A DNA stretch of 35,127 nucleotides from Phenylobacterium deserti (GTDB taxonomy: Bacteria > Pseudomonadota > Alphaproteobacteria > Caulobacterales > Caulobacteraceae), in the NCBI GenBank assembly GCA_943332615.1, contig CALQQB010000050.1:1-35127 (forward strand), read 5' to 3'. The stretch's first letter is position 1; each line of letters starts with the position of its first letter. Shown here in pieces: positions 1 to 7,723 of the stretch. The notes under the pieces were generated by a model. That model was given only the letters and a program-made list of their open reading frames with translations, was not told the origin of the DNA and searched no databases. Both the position numbers and the translations under genes were made by a program.

Positions 1-79
1 CGCCGCCCTTCTGGTTGGCGACCACGAGGACACGTAGGGCCCCGGCCCTACCCGGGTATGGCTCAGACCTTTCGGGCAC
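1..79 (-). CDS. parA: ParA chromosome partitioning ATPase, N-terminal fragment (cut by window edge)
   Basis: Only about 26 codons are present. Reading leftward from a GTG at 79 gives a short lead and then LRVLVVANQKGG, the N-terminal strand and beginning of the deviant Walker A motif (KGGxGKT) of ParA/Soj ATPases. The GTG has a good ribosome-binding site (GAAGAGG, about 7 bases upstream) and overlaps the end of rsmG by 17 bases, so the two are probably translationally coupled. ParA with ParB and parS segregates the replicated origins. The order mnmG-rsmG-parA and nearby parS sites support the call. The rest of parA, and presumably parB, lies beyond the edge. Start choice is inferred: no ATG precedes the motif in this frame. 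Confidence 0.9.
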   Translation of the reverse strand, partial: MPERSEPYPGRAGALRVLVVANQKGG

Positions 80-773
80 GGCCGAGCCTCTTCACGCGCA
101 CGATGCGGCCCCCGGGATCGCTGAGGGAGGGAACCACGTCTGCCTCATACTCCCAATATCTTGCGGCCTCGGTCATATCCGCCACGACATCTTGACCCTT
201 CAAGAACAGCCCTTGCGCGCCCGCCGTCAGGTAGGGCCGCGCATACCCGAACAGGCGGTAGAGCGGCGCGCAAGCCCGCGCGGTCACGATGTCCACAGAC
301 AGGTCGAGGTTTTCCGCTCTTTCGTTCACCACCGTCGCTGGCAGGTCGAGCGCGGCCACCACCTCCGACAGGAATCGGCAGCGCTTGGTCATGCTCTCGA
401 TGAGGTAGATGTGGAAACCTGGCCAATCCTTCCTCAGGATCGCCAGCACCAACCCCGGGAACCCGGCCCCAGCGCCCAGGTCCGCCCAGGTCAGCGCCTG
501 GGGCGCCAGTCGCAGCAGCTGGGCGCTGTCCCAGGCGTGCCGGTTCCAGAAGTCCGGCAAGGTGGCCGGGCCGATCAGGTTCATCACCTCGTTGCCGGCC
601 GTCAGCATCTCTAGGAAGCGCTCGAGGTCGGCCATCTGAGCGGGCGTCGCCTTGGCGGCGCGAGCGAAGCTGGCGGCATCGGTGACGCGCTTCGACGCCC
701 GCGCTACAGGCGTGGGGCTCTCATCCGCGGTTCGGACGGGGGAAGGGGCGGAGGGGGCGCTGACGCGTTTCAC
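63..773 (-). CDS. rsmG: 16S rRNA (guanine527-N7)-methyltransferase RsmG (GidB)
   Basis: This 236-residue protein is a class I SAM-dependent methyltransferase that makes m7G527 in 16S rRNA. Visible signatures are the RHxxDS-type segment NRHAWDSAQL at about 78-87, the SAM-binding loop DLGAGAGFPG at 98-107, and the later ERAENL and FLKGQ segments typical of RsmG. The first 40 or so residues are Ala/Pro/Ser-rich, longer than in E. coli RsmG, and look disordered. The start used is a GTG at 771-773; no other ATG or GTG lies in frame before the conserved domain, and the next ATG (codon 47) would remove part of the first helix. This GTG lies inside a parS palindrome. The gene follows mnmG by 9 bases and overlaps parA, as expected for an mnmG-rsmG-parA-parB operon. 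Confidence 0.95.
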   Translation of the reverse strand: MKRVSAPSAPSPVRTADESPTPVARASKRVTDAASFARAAKATPAQMADLERFLEMLTAGNEVMNLIGPATLPDFWNRHAWDSAQLLRLAPQALTWADLGAGAGFPGLVLAILRKDWPGFHIYLIESMTKRCRFLSEVVAALDLPATVVNERAENLDLSVDIVTARACAPLYRLFGYARPYLTAGAQGLFLKGQDVVADMTEAARYWEYEADVVPSLSDPGGRIVRVKRLGRARKV

Positions 774-780
774 GTGAAAC
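767..780. promoter_or_regulatory. parS: parS site 1 (ParB-binding palindrome)
   Basis: GTTTCACGTGAAAC is a perfect 14-bp palindrome and matches the core of the bacterial parS consensus TGTTTCACGTGAAACA. It occupies the mnmG-rsmG junction: its right edge is 2 bases from the mnmG stop codon and its central GTG, read on the minus strand, is the apparent rsmG start codon. ParB would load here and spread. Confidence 0.93.
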
Positions 781-782
781 CG

Positions 783-2630
783 TCAGGCTGCGCGGCGTCG
801 GACGTGGGCGAGCAGGGCCGTCAGCGCGCCGGGGGTCACGCCCTCGATCCGCGCCGCCTGGCCGAGGGTCAGCGGCCGCACCGTCAACAGCTTCTCCCGC
901 ACCTCGTTCGATAGCCCGCCGATCCCGGCGTAGTCGAGCTCCGCCGGCAGGCGCAGGCCCTCATCGCGGCGGAAGGCTTCCACGTCGGCGGTCTGGCGGT
1001 CGAGGTAGCCCGCGTAGGACGCGTCGATCTCCACCTGCTCGCGCACAGCGGCCGGCCAGGACCCGATCTGCGGCCACAGGCGCGCAAGGTCCTCAAAGCC
1101 GATGGTCGGATAGGCTAGCAGGTCGATCAGATTGCGCCGCACCCCGTCGGCCTTTACGGGCAGCCCCGCCTTGGCGGCCTCGGCCGGCGTCAGCGTCAAG
1201 GCAAGCGCCTGCGCGCGAGCCTCAGCGAGCGCTTGGTGTTTCACGTGAAACACGACAGCCCGGGCAGAGCCGACGACCCCCAGTCGGGTCCCCTTGCCGG
1301 TCAGTCGCTGGTCAGCGTTGTCCGCGCGCAGCGTCAGGCGAAACTCGGCCCGGCTGGTGAACATCCGATAGGGCTCGGTCACCCCCTTGGTGACCAGGTC
1401 GTCGATGAGAACTCCGATATAGGCCTCATCACGCGCGAACTGAGCCGGCTCAGCGCCAGACGCGGCCCGGGCCGCGTTCAACCCGGCGACCAACCCTTGC
1501 GCGCCCGCCTCCTCATAGCCGGTGGTGCCGTTGATCTGACCAGCGAGGTAGAGCCCGGGCAGGCGCTTGACCTCCAGGGTCGGAAACAGCTCGCGAGGAT
1601 CGACGTAGTCATACTCGATCGCATAGCCGTGCCGGCGCACCGCCACCTGCTCGAGGCCTGGGATAGTCCGCAGGAACAGGTCCTGCGTTTCGGCGGAGAC
1701 CGAGGTGGAAATCCCGTTCGGGTAGACCGTGTCATCGGTCAAGCCCTCGGGCTCCAGGAAGATCTGGTGGCTCGTCTTGTCGCGGAACCGGACCACCTTG
1801 TCCTCGATCGAGGGACAGTAGCGCGGGCCCCGACCCGAGACGCGCCCGCCATAGACCGCCGACTCGCCCAGACGTTCAGCGATGATCCGATGGGTCTCTT
1901 CTGTCGTGTAGGTGATGCCACACTCGACCTGCGGTGTCGTTATGGAGCCTGTCAGAAACGAGAACGGGATTGGCTCGGCGTCCGCCGCCTGCTTCTCCAG
2001 CTGGTCCCAGGCGATAGTCGAGCCGTCGAGGCGCGCCGGCGTGCCGGTCTTGAGCCGCCCCATCTTCAGTCCCGAAGCATAGAGGCGTTCCGACAGCCCG
2101 ATCGCCGGCGCGTCGCCGAGGCGGCCCGCCGGGATGCGCTGATCGCCCCGGTGGATCAAACCCTTCAGGAAGGTCCCGGTGGTCAGGACCACCCGGCCGG
2201 CACGGTACTCGGTTCCGGACCCACCGATCGCGCCCTCGATGACGCCGTCGGTGAGGATCAGGTCTTCGACTGCCTCGGCGATGATCGTGAGGTTCAGCGT
2301 GTTGGCGAGTTCCACCTGCATGGCGTCACGATAGAGCTTACGGTCGATCTGGCTGCGCGGTCCACGCACCGCCGCGCCCTTCGAGCGGTTCAGCATCCGG
2401 AACTGAATGCCCGCCACGTCGGCCAGCCGCCCCATCAGGCCGTCCAACGCGTCGATCTCGCGGACCAGGTGGCCCTTGCCCAGGCCGCCGATAGCCGGGT
2501 TACAGCTCATCTCCCCGATCGTTTCGAGCTTGTGCGTGAGCAGTAGGGTGCGCGCGCCGAACCGCGCCGCCGCCGCGGCCGCCTCGCAGCCCGCATGTCC
2601 CCCGCCGATAACGATCACGTCCCAAGTCAT
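783..2630 (-). CDS. mnmG: tRNA uridine-5-carboxymethylaminomethyl(34) synthesis enzyme MnmG (GidA)
   Basis: The 615-residue protein is the FAD-dependent partner of MnmE; together they build the (c)mnm5 modification at wobble uridine 34 of several tRNAs. The N-terminal dinucleotide-binding motif [10 protein letters not shown] lies at residues 9-18. The family signature [15 protein letters not shown] appears near the middle, and the C-terminal helical MnmE-binding domain carries [12 protein letters not shown], typical of GidA. Length is normal (about 620-630). The ATG at 2630 begins directly before the FAD-binding strand ([11 protein letters not shown]), so the start is secure. It lies 54 bases downstream of mnmE, a gap that holds a parS site. 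A second parS site is embedded in the reading frame where it encodes FHVKH. Confidence 0.98.
   Translation of the reverse strand: MTWDVIVIGGGHAGCEAAAAAARFGARTLLLTHKLETIGEMSCNPAIGGLGKGHLVREIDALDGLMGRLADVAGIQFRMLNRSKGAAVRGPRSQIDRKLYRDAMQVELANTLNLTIIAEAVEDLILTDGVIEGAIGGSGTEYRAGRVVLTTGTFLKGLIHRGDQRIPAGRLGDAPAIGLSERLYASGLKMGRLKTGTPARLDGSTIAWDQLEKQAADAEPIPFSFLTGSITTPQVECGITYTTEETHRIIAERLGESAVYGGRVSGRGPRYCPSIEDKVVRFRDKTSHQIFLEPEGLTDDTVYPNGISTSVSAETQDLFLRTIPGLEQVAVRRHGYAIEYDYVDPRELFPTLEVKRLPGLYLAGQINGTTGYEEAGAQGLVAGLNAARAASGAEPAQFARDEAYIGVLIDDLVTKGVTEPYRMFTSRAEFRLTLRADNADQRLTGKGTRLGVVGSARAVVFHVKHQALAEARAQALALTLTPAEAAKAGLPVKADGVRRNLIDLLAYPTIGFEDLARLWPQIGSWPAAVREQVEIDASYAGYLDRQTADVEAFRRDEGLRLPAELDYAGIGGLSNEVREKLLTVRPLTLGQAARIEGVTPGALTALLAHVRRRAA
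1237..1252. promoter_or_regulatory. parS: parS site 2, inside mnmG coding sequence
   Basis: TGTTTCACGTGAAACA is a full 16-bp perfect match to the parS consensus. On the minus strand the mnmG frame reads through it as VFHVKH, in the part of the gene for the C-terminal region. The segment joins the catalytic body to an Ala-rich helix ([12 protein letters not shown]), a place that can plausibly tolerate the fixed sequence. Confidence 0.95.
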
Positions 2631-2660
2631 TCGCTGCGGGGTATAGTCGAAGGCGCGCGA

Positions 2661-2676
2661 TGTTTCACGTGAAACA
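2661..2676. promoter_or_regulatory. parS: parS site 3, mnmE-mnmG intergenic
   Basis: TGTTTCACGTGAAACA, another perfect 16-bp parS palindrome, sits in the 54-bp space between the mnmE stop (2685) and the mnmG start (2630). With the copies at 767 and 1237, three perfect sites fall within 1.9 kb, about 7-9 kb from the proposed origin. Confidence 0.95.
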
Positions 2677-2684
2677 GTGGCGCC

Positions 2685-4022
2685 TCACTTCCCGATGCAA
2701 AACGTCGAGAAGATCCGGCCCAGCACCTGCTCTGGGTCGATCCGCCCGGTGATCCGGTCCAGGGCCCGAGCGGCTAGCCGCACGTCCTCCGCCGCCAGCT
2801 CCAGGCGCTCGTCCTGGCCTAGCGCAAGGCGCAGGCGCTCCACCGCCTCGGTGAGCAGGTCCTGGTGACGCAGGCGGGTGGCGGCCGCAGGTTCGGCGCC
2901 GGCCAGGGCCTCGACCACCCGCTCGGCCAGGGTGGCGCGAAGCCAGGCGATGTCGCTGGGGCCGCGCGCGGTCACCTCCGCCACCCCCAGCCCCAGCCGC
3001 TCCGCCTGCCCGGACGCCCAGACGCCCGCCGGCCCCGTGGTCAGGTCGCGCTTGGTGATAACGCACAGGTCGCCAATCCGAAGCTCCATCGGCGCTGCCA
3101 GCGTCTCGGAGGACGAGCCGTCCACCAGCCACAGCCGCAGGTCCGCACCCGACGCCCAGGCCCGCGCCCGGCGCACGCCCTCGGCCTCGATCTCGTCACC
3201 GGTGTCGCGCAGCCCCGCCGTGTCGGCCAGCAGCACCTTGTAGCCCGCCAGCACCAGCGGAACCTCGATGATGTCGCGCGTCGTGCCCGGCGTGGCGGTG
3301 ACAATCGCGGCGTCCCGTTCAGCCAGGGCGTTTACCAGGGTGCTCTTCCCCGCATTCGGCGCGCCGATCAGAGCGATGCGGAAGCCCTCGCGAATTCGCT
3401 CCCCGCGCTCGGCATCCACGGCCGCAGCCTCCAGTTCGACGACGAGCTGCTCCAAAACCGGACGGGCGCGGGCGGCCACGTCGGCGGGGACCTCCTCGTC
3501 GGGGAAATCGACCGCCGCTTCCAGCATGGCCAGGGCCTCGATCAGTGCGTCGGTCCAGCGGGCCTGGACCTCCGAGAGCCGGCCGCCCAGCTGCGCCAGC
3601 GCCTGGCGCCGCTGGGCCTCGGTCTCGGCGTCGATCAGGTCCGCGACGCCCTCGGCCTGGGCCAGGTCGAGCTTGCCGTTCTCGAAGGCGCGACGGGTGA
3701 ACTCACCGGGCTCGGCCAGCCGCAGCCCCTGAGCGGCCAGCGCCCCGATCACCGCGGCAACCACCGCCGTTCCGCCGTGCAGGTGCAGTTCTGCGGCGTC
3801 CTCCCCGGTGTAGCTGGCGGGTCCCGCGAACGTCAGCACCAGCGCCTGGTCGATCACGATCCCGTCGCCATCGCGCAGCGCCCGCAGGCTGGCGCGCCGT
3901 GCACGTGGAACCGCCCCGGCCAACGCCCGAACCGCCACGTTCGTGCGGGGTCCCGAAATTCGCACCACCGCCACGGCCGCTCGACCCGCGGCCGTGGCCG
4001 GCGCATATATGGTGTCGATCAT
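2685..4022 (-). CDS. mnmE: tRNA modification GTPase MnmE (TrmE)
   Basis: The 445-residue protein hydrolyses GTP while acting with MnmG on wobble uridine 34. The N-terminal tetrahydrofolate-binding domain contains [15 protein letters not shown] (70-84) and [14 protein letters not shown] (104-117). The G domain has the P-loop GAPNAGKS at 220-227, PGTTRD, DTAG at 267-270 and TKRD at 323-326. The last four residues, CIGK, are the family's C-terminal motif whose Cys is needed for catalysis. A longer open frame runs upstream, but the ATG at 4022 directly precedes the conserved [10 protein letters not shown] start and overlaps the upstream stop codon as ATGA, so I chose it. Confidence 0.97.
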   Translation of the reverse strand: MIDTIYAPATAAGRAAVAVVRISGPRTNVAVRALAGAVPRARRASLRALRDGDGIVIDQALVLTFAGPASYTGEDAAELHLHGGTAVVAAVIGALAAQGLRLAEPGEFTRRAFENGKLDLAQAEGVADLIDAETEAQRRQALAQLGGRLSEVQARWTDALIEALAMLEAAVDFPDEEVPADVAARARPVLEQLVVELEAAAVDAERGERIREGFRIALIGAPNAGKSTLVNALAERDAAIVTATPGTTRDIIEVPLVLAGYKVLLADTAGLRDTGDEIEAEGVRRARAWASGADLRLWLVDGSSSETLAAPMELRIGDLCVITKRDLTTGPAGVWASGQAERLGLGVAEVTARGPSDIAWLRATLAERVVEALAGAEPAAATRLRHQDLLTEAVERLRLALGQDERLELAAEDVRLAARALDRITGRIDPEQVLGRIFSTFCIGK

Positions 4023-4249
4023 TTCTTGGGCGTGGCGACGTCCATGAACTTTCGGAAGTGCTCCTGGGCGCCGGTCCCGAAGCTCATCCAGTTCTTCATA
4101 AAGTCCTCGGGATTGAGCATGTTGATATTGGCGTCGATCCGCTTCCTCATCTCCCCGACCATGTGATCGTTCAGTGCGCTCACGTCCGGCAGCCCCATGA
4201 ACCGTCGGGCTTCCTCGGGCGTGCAATCCACCTCGATGGTCATCTTCAT
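4019..4249 (-). CDS. Small DUF6489-type protein
   Basis: This 76-residue acidic/amphipathic protein starts [20 protein letters not shown] and ends with a short lysine tail. It resembles the small alphaproteobacterial family annotated DUF6489, often placed in front of mnmE; its function is unknown. There is no signal peptide or membrane segment. The central part reads as two amphipathic helices with many Met and Phe residues ([11 protein letters not shown]). It has a plausible ribosome-binding site (AGGAAGGG) about 10 bases upstream of the ATG. It overlaps mnmE by four bases (ATGA), so it is the first gene of the DUF6489-mnmE-mnmG-rsmG-parA run and is divergent from the quinone reductase gene. 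The family name is from memory of the sequence pattern. Confidence 0.8.
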   Translation of the reverse strand: MKMTIEVDCTPEEARRFMGLPDVSALNDHMVGEMRKRIDANINMLNPEDFMKNWMSFGTGAQEHFRKFMDVATPKK

Positions 4250-4378
4250 GACGTCTGGCCCTTCCTGTGCTTAACGGACATATGGCCGCGCGCCGAGCAT
4301 CTGCGCTAGTAGCGATGCGACATCACGCCGCCGCAGCTTGCCGCTGCACCCTGCACTGCTTTGAAAGGATCCCCGCTG

Positions 4379-5347
4379 ATGCGCGCGATACGCTTCGAGA
4401 AGACCGGCGGTCCCGAGGTCCTGGCCCTGGTCGAGATCGACACGCCCGCCGCCGGGCCGGGCCAGATACTGCTCCGCCACCAGGCCATCGGCATCAACTT
4501 CATCGAGACCTACCAGCGCAGCGGCCTCTATCCGGTGAAACTTCCGGCGATCCCGGGCGGCGAGGCGGCCGGCGTGGTCGAGGCTGTCGGCGAGGGCGTG
4601 ACGCGGTTCAAGGTCGGCGACAGAGTCGCCACCACCAACGCCGGGGGCGCCTATGCCGAGGCCAGCCTAGTGCGCGCCGACCGCGCGGTGGCCATCCCAG
4701 ACGCGATTTCGACTGAGGTCGCCGCCGCCATCCTGCTGAAGGGGATGACCACAGAGGCCTTCATCCGCCGCGCCCATCCCGTGCAGCCTGGCGAGACCGT
4801 GCTGGTCCACGCCGCCGTCGGCGGCGTCGGCCAAATCATGACCCAGTGGCTGAAGGCCATGGGCACCGTGGTCATCGCCACGGTGGGGTCCGAAGACAAG
4901 GCGGCAAAGGCCCGCGCCCTCGGCGCCGACCACGTGATCCTCTACCGCGAACAGGACGTGGCCGCCGAGGTCCGGAAGATCACCGACGGCAAGGGCGTGC
5001 CGGTGGTCTACGACTCGGTCGGCAAAGACACCTTCGAGGGCTCGCTCGCCAGCCTGGCGCGGCGCGGCCTGTTCGTCAGCTTCGGCAACGCCTCGGGGCC
5101 GGTCCCACCTTTCGCCCCGGCGCGACTGGCAGCGGGCGGTTCGCTGTTCATGACCCGTCCCACCCTGTTCGACTACATCGTCACCACCGAGGAACTGGAT
5201 CAGAGCGCCGGCCTGGTGTTCGGCATGGTCGCATCCGGCCAGATCGCCATCGAGATCGGCCAGACCTTCCCATTGGCCGATGCCCGCAAGGCGCATGAGG
5301 CGCTGGAGAGCCGCGTGACAGTCGGGGCGAGTTTGCTGATTCCGTAA
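4379..5347 (+). CDS. Zinc-independent NADPH:quinone oxidoreductase (medium-chain reductase family)
   Basis: The 322-residue protein matches the quinone oxidoreductase (Qor, zeta-crystallin-like) branch of medium-chain dehydrogenases/reductases. The N-terminal GroES-like domain has GINFIETYQRSGLYP at 38-52 and IPGGEAAGVVEAVGEGV. The Rossmann domain carries AAVGGVGQ at 145-152, the usual NADPH-binding sequence of this subgroup, and ALGADHVI. The catalytic-zinc Cys/His ligands of alcohol dehydrogenases are absent. A TTG at 4361 would add six residues, but the ATG at 4379 has GAAAGGA about 10 bases upstream and fits family starts. It is the only gene left of the origin that runs toward it, a lone unit divergent from DUF6489-mnmE. 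Physiological substrate unknown. Confidence 0.93.
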   Translation: MRAIRFEKTGGPEVLALVEIDTPAAGPGQILLRHQAIGINFIETYQRSGLYPVKLPAIPGGEAAGVVEAVGEGVTRFKVGDRVATTNAGGAYAEASLVRADRAVAIPDAISTEVAAAILLKGMTTEAFIRRAHPVQPGETVLVHAAVGGVGQIMTQWLKAMGTVVIATVGSEDKAAKARALGADHVILYREQDVAAEVRKITDGKGVPVVYDSVGKDTFEGSLASLARRGLFVSFGNASGPVPPFAPARLAAGGSLFMTRPTLFDYIVTTEELDQSAGLVFGMVASGQIAIEIGQTFPLADARKAHEALESRVTVGASLLIP

Positions 5348-5357
5348 GGCCGGTAAA

Positions 5358-5377
5358 GCTGTTTCACGAGAAACAGC
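5358..5377. promoter_or_regulatory. parS-like inverted repeat (one base off consensus)
   Basis: GCTGTTTCACGAGAAACAGC has 8-bp perfect arms around ACGA. The inner 16 bases (5360-5375) differ from the parS consensus at one central base (A for T). It lies 10 bases after the quinone reductase stop. It could be a weak ParB site or a hairpin; position between rho and the perfect parS cluster favours the former. Confidence 0.6.
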
Positions 5378-5514
5378 CGCCTTTCGAAGGCGCCGTATGG
5401 CCAAGCGCTACCTTAGGCGGCTCTCCAGTCCGTCCCCGTAGGCCCACGTCTCCGCGCTGGGAAGGGCAACTGGCCCCGCCTGGCGTGGCTTATTTCGCGA
5501 CAACGGCCATTTCG

Positions 5515-5547
5515 CAAACGAAAGGGGCTCCGGTTTCCCGAAGCCCC
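5515..5547 (-). terminator. Intrinsic terminator downstream of rho
   Basis: Read leftward, GGGGCTTC and GGAGCCCC form an 8-bp stem (one G-T pair) around an 8-base loop, followed by TTTCGTTTG. It begins 30 bases after the rho stop codon. It would separate the heme-rho run from the rest; a Rho gene having a Rho-independent terminator makes biological sense. Confidence 0.72.
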
Positions 5548-5577
5548 AGAGATCGTTCAGCTTTCCGAAGAACGCCG

Positions 5578-7020
5578 TCAGGTGTTCATCGACTGGAAGA
5601 AGTCGTCGTTGTTCTTGGCGTTGCGCAGCTTGTCGAGCAGGAACTCGATGGCGTCCTGGGCCCCCATCGGGTTCAGGATACGCCGCAGGATGTAGGTCTT
5701 TTGCAGCTGTTCCTTGGGGGTGATCAGCTCTTCCTTCCGGGTTCCGGACTTCAGCACGTCGATGGCCGGGAAGATGCGCTTGTCGGCAACCTTGCGGTCC
5801 AGGATGATTTCCGAGTTCCCGGTGCCCTTGAACTCCTCGAAGATGACTTCGTCCATCCGGCTTCCGGTGTCGATCAGCGCCGTGGCAATGATGGTCAGCG
5901 AGCCGCCTTCCTCGATGTTCCGCGCCGCGCCGAAGAACCGCTTCGGGCGCTGCAGGGCGTTGGCGTCCACGCCGCCGGTCAGCACCTTGCCGGAAGACGG
6001 CACCACGGTGTTGTAGGCGCGGCCGAGGCGGGTCACCGAGTCGAGCAGGATGATCACGTCGCGCTTGTGCTCGACCAAGCGCTTGGCCTTCTCGATGACC
6101 ATTTCGGCGACCTGCACGTGGCGCGTGGCCGGCTCGTCGAAGGTCGAGGAAATGACCTCGCCCTTCACGGTCCGCTGCATGTCGGTGACTTCTTCCGGGC
6201 GCTCGTCGATCAGCAGCACGATCAGGTAGCACTCGGGGTGGTTGGCCGCGATCGACTTGGCGATGTTCTGCAGCATCACCGTCTTGCCGACCCGCGGCGG
6301 GGCGACGATCAGGCAGCGCTGGCCCTTGCCGAGCGGAGCGACGATGTCGATCACCCGGCCGGAACGGTCCTTAAGGGTCGGGTCCTCGATCTCCATCTTC
6401 AGCCGCTCGTCGGGGTAGAGCGGCGTCAAGTTGTCGAACAGCACCTTGTGGCGGACGGCGTCCGGGCTCTCGAAGTTGGTCAGGTCGACCTTCACCAGGG
6501 CAAAGTAGCGCTCGCCTTCGCGCGGCGCGCGGACCTCGCCGTCGACCGTGTCACCGGTGCGCAGGCCGAACTTCCGGATCTGCGAGGGGCTGACGTAGAT
6601 GTCGTCTGGGCCGGGCAGGTAGTTGGCTTCCGGCGAGCGCAGGAAGCCGAAGCCGTCCTGCACCACTTCCAGGGTGCCCGAACCCGAGATCGCGATGCCT
6701 TCCTCGGCCAGCACCTTCAGGATCGCGAACATCATGTCCTGCTTGCGCATGGAGTTCGCAGATTCGATCTCCAGCTGCTCTGCGAAGATCAGCAGGTCAG
6801 CCGGCGGCTTGTCCTTCAGCTCCTGCAGGCTCATCCGGGTCAGGCCCATGGCGGCAATCGCTCGGGAGGCCTCGGACGGCTCATCATTCTCAGCGTCGGC
6901 TTCGGCCCGGGCTTCGGCTTCAGCCGCGGCCTCTGCGGCGTCGGTTTCGGCGGCCGTCGGCTCTAGTACAGCGATGTCGGCGTCGTCGCCGGAGGTCTGG
7001 TCTTGGGTATCGTCTTGCAT
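5578..7020 (-). CDS. rho: Transcription termination factor Rho
   Basis: The 480-residue hexameric RNA helicase ends transcription at Rho-dependent sites. After a highly acidic Ala/Glu/Asp-rich N-terminus (about residues 10-50), longer than in E. coli, come the Rho N-terminal helical domain ([21 protein letters not shown]), the cold-shock-like RNA-binding domain ([19 protein letters not shown], 122-140), Walker A APPRVGKT at 240-247, and Walker B DVIILLD at 321-327 followed by [10 protein letters not shown]. The ATG at 7020 was chosen because a longer frame adds an unlikely 20-residue lead. It is downstream of hemE-hemH-hemJ with a 226-base gap; TTGACGG at 7147-7153 and TTGACC at 7213-7218 (minus strand) could be -35 elements of its own promoter, without clear -10 boxes. 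The acidic extension is usual for related alphaproteobacteria as far as I know. Confidence 0.98.
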   Translation of the reverse strand: MQDDTQDQTSGDDADIAVLEPTAAETDAAEAAAEAEARAEADAENDEPSEASRAIAAMGLTRMSLQELKDKPPADLLIFAEQLEIESANSMRKQDMMFAILKVLAEEGIAISGSGTLEVVQDGFGFLRSPEANYLPGPDDIYVSPSQIRKFGLRTGDTVDGEVRAPREGERYFALVKVDLTNFESPDAVRHKVLFDNLTPLYPDERLKMEIEDPTLKDRSGRVIDIVAPLGKGQRCLIVAPPRVGKTVMLQNIAKSIAANHPECYLIVLLIDERPEEVTDMQRTVKGEVISSTFDEPATRHVQVAEMVIEKAKRLVEHKRDVIILLDSVTRLGRAYNTVVPSSGKVLTGGVDANALQRPKRFFGAARNIEEGGSLTIIATALIDTGSRMDEVIFEEFKGTGNSEIILDRKVADKRIFPAIDVLKSGTRKEELITPKEQLQKTYILRRILNPMGAQDAIEFLLDKLRNAKNNDDFFQSMNT

Positions 7021-7246
7021 GGATTTCACTTTGGGTTCGCGCACAGCCGGACGGAGTCCGACTGCGGGCGGGGTCAGCATGTGGGCGCGAGGTGCGCCGT
7101 TTTTCAGTTTCGTTGGGGACCGGTCGATGCGCGTCTGCCGCGCGGACCGTCAAGAGGCGGGGCGCACCGGAAACCGACGCGTGCGGTCAGGGGAACCACA
7201 CTGGGAGGTTCGGGTCAAGAGGGTGGACCCTGCTGGGCTGAGCCCC

Positions 7247-7723
7247 TTACCGTCCGAAGAACTGCAGCGTCACCGCCAGGATCGCAACGATCGCCACCAG
7301 GAACGGGATCTCGTTGGTCGCGCGCCAATAGCGGGCGGTGCGCGGTCGCGCGCCAGCGGCGATCTTGCGCCGGGCGCCGGCCAGCATCCCATGCCAGCCG
7401 GAAAGGAAGATCACGGCCACCAGCTTCACGATCATCCACGGCTGCGCCAGGAAGGCCCACCCCTCGCGCGCGCCATAGACGTGGAAAAGGATCAGGCTGA
7501 TCCCAAATATCCAGGTCAGGATCATCGCGGGGTTGATAATGATCCGCAGGACCTTGCCTTCCCACCGCACGAAGTGAACGTCGAACTCGGTCCCGGGCGG
7601 CGCGGTCTCGGTGTGGTAAGCGAACAGCCGCGGCAACATCATCATGCCGGCCATCCAGGCCACCATCGCGATGATGTGCAGACCGCGCAGCAGGTCATAG
7701 CTCAAGAAACCCGGCCAGCTCAT
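7247..7723 (-). CDS. hemJ: Protoporphyrinogen IX oxidase HemJ
   Basis: The 158-residue membrane protein belongs to the HemJ/YckP (CopD-like) family, which oxidises protoporphyrinogen IX to protoporphyrin IX in bacteria without HemY or HemG. It shows about four membrane spans: residues roughly 10-32 (LLRGLHIIAMVAWMAGMMML), 60-82, 90-112 and 138-155. The conserved His of the first span (H16) and the motif VLRIIINPAMILTW are visible. It overlaps the upstream hemH by four bases (ATGA), placing the last two steps of heme synthesis in one transcript, and it is oriented away from the origin. A general CopD-like role is possible, but the heme-gene context makes HemJ by far the best call. Confidence 0.93.
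   Translation of the reverse strand: MSWPGFLSYDLLRGLHIIAMVAWMAGMMMLPRLFAYHTETAPPGTEFDVHFVRWEGKVLRIIINPAMILTWIFGISLILFHVYGAREGWAFLAQPWMIVKLVAVIFLSGWHGMLAGARRKIAAGARPRTARYWRATNEIPFLVAIVAILAVTLQFFGR

Noticed and set aside
1233..2546. 437-codon open frame on the plus strand opposite mnmG
   Set aside because: It mirrors the codon pattern of mnmG in very GC-rich DNA, has no recognisable domain, and is rich in Arg/Gly/Gln/Leu as shadow frames are.
2865..4166. 433-codon open frame opposite mnmE
   Set aside because: Antisense shadow of a certain MnmE gene; low-complexity composition and no family match.
4019..4226. MnmE with a 68-residue N-terminal extension
   Set aside because: The extension is antisense-like DUF6489 coding DNA in another frame; [10 protein letters not shown] is the true family start.
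5378..5392. CGCCTT-TCG-AAGGCG hairpin after the quinone reductase gene
   Set aside because: Six-base stem without a following T-run; it may help termination but is not convincing.
5485..6966. 493-codon open frame opposite rho
   Set aside because: Antisense shadow; strongly biased in Val/Leu/Arg/Gly/Asp with no domain.
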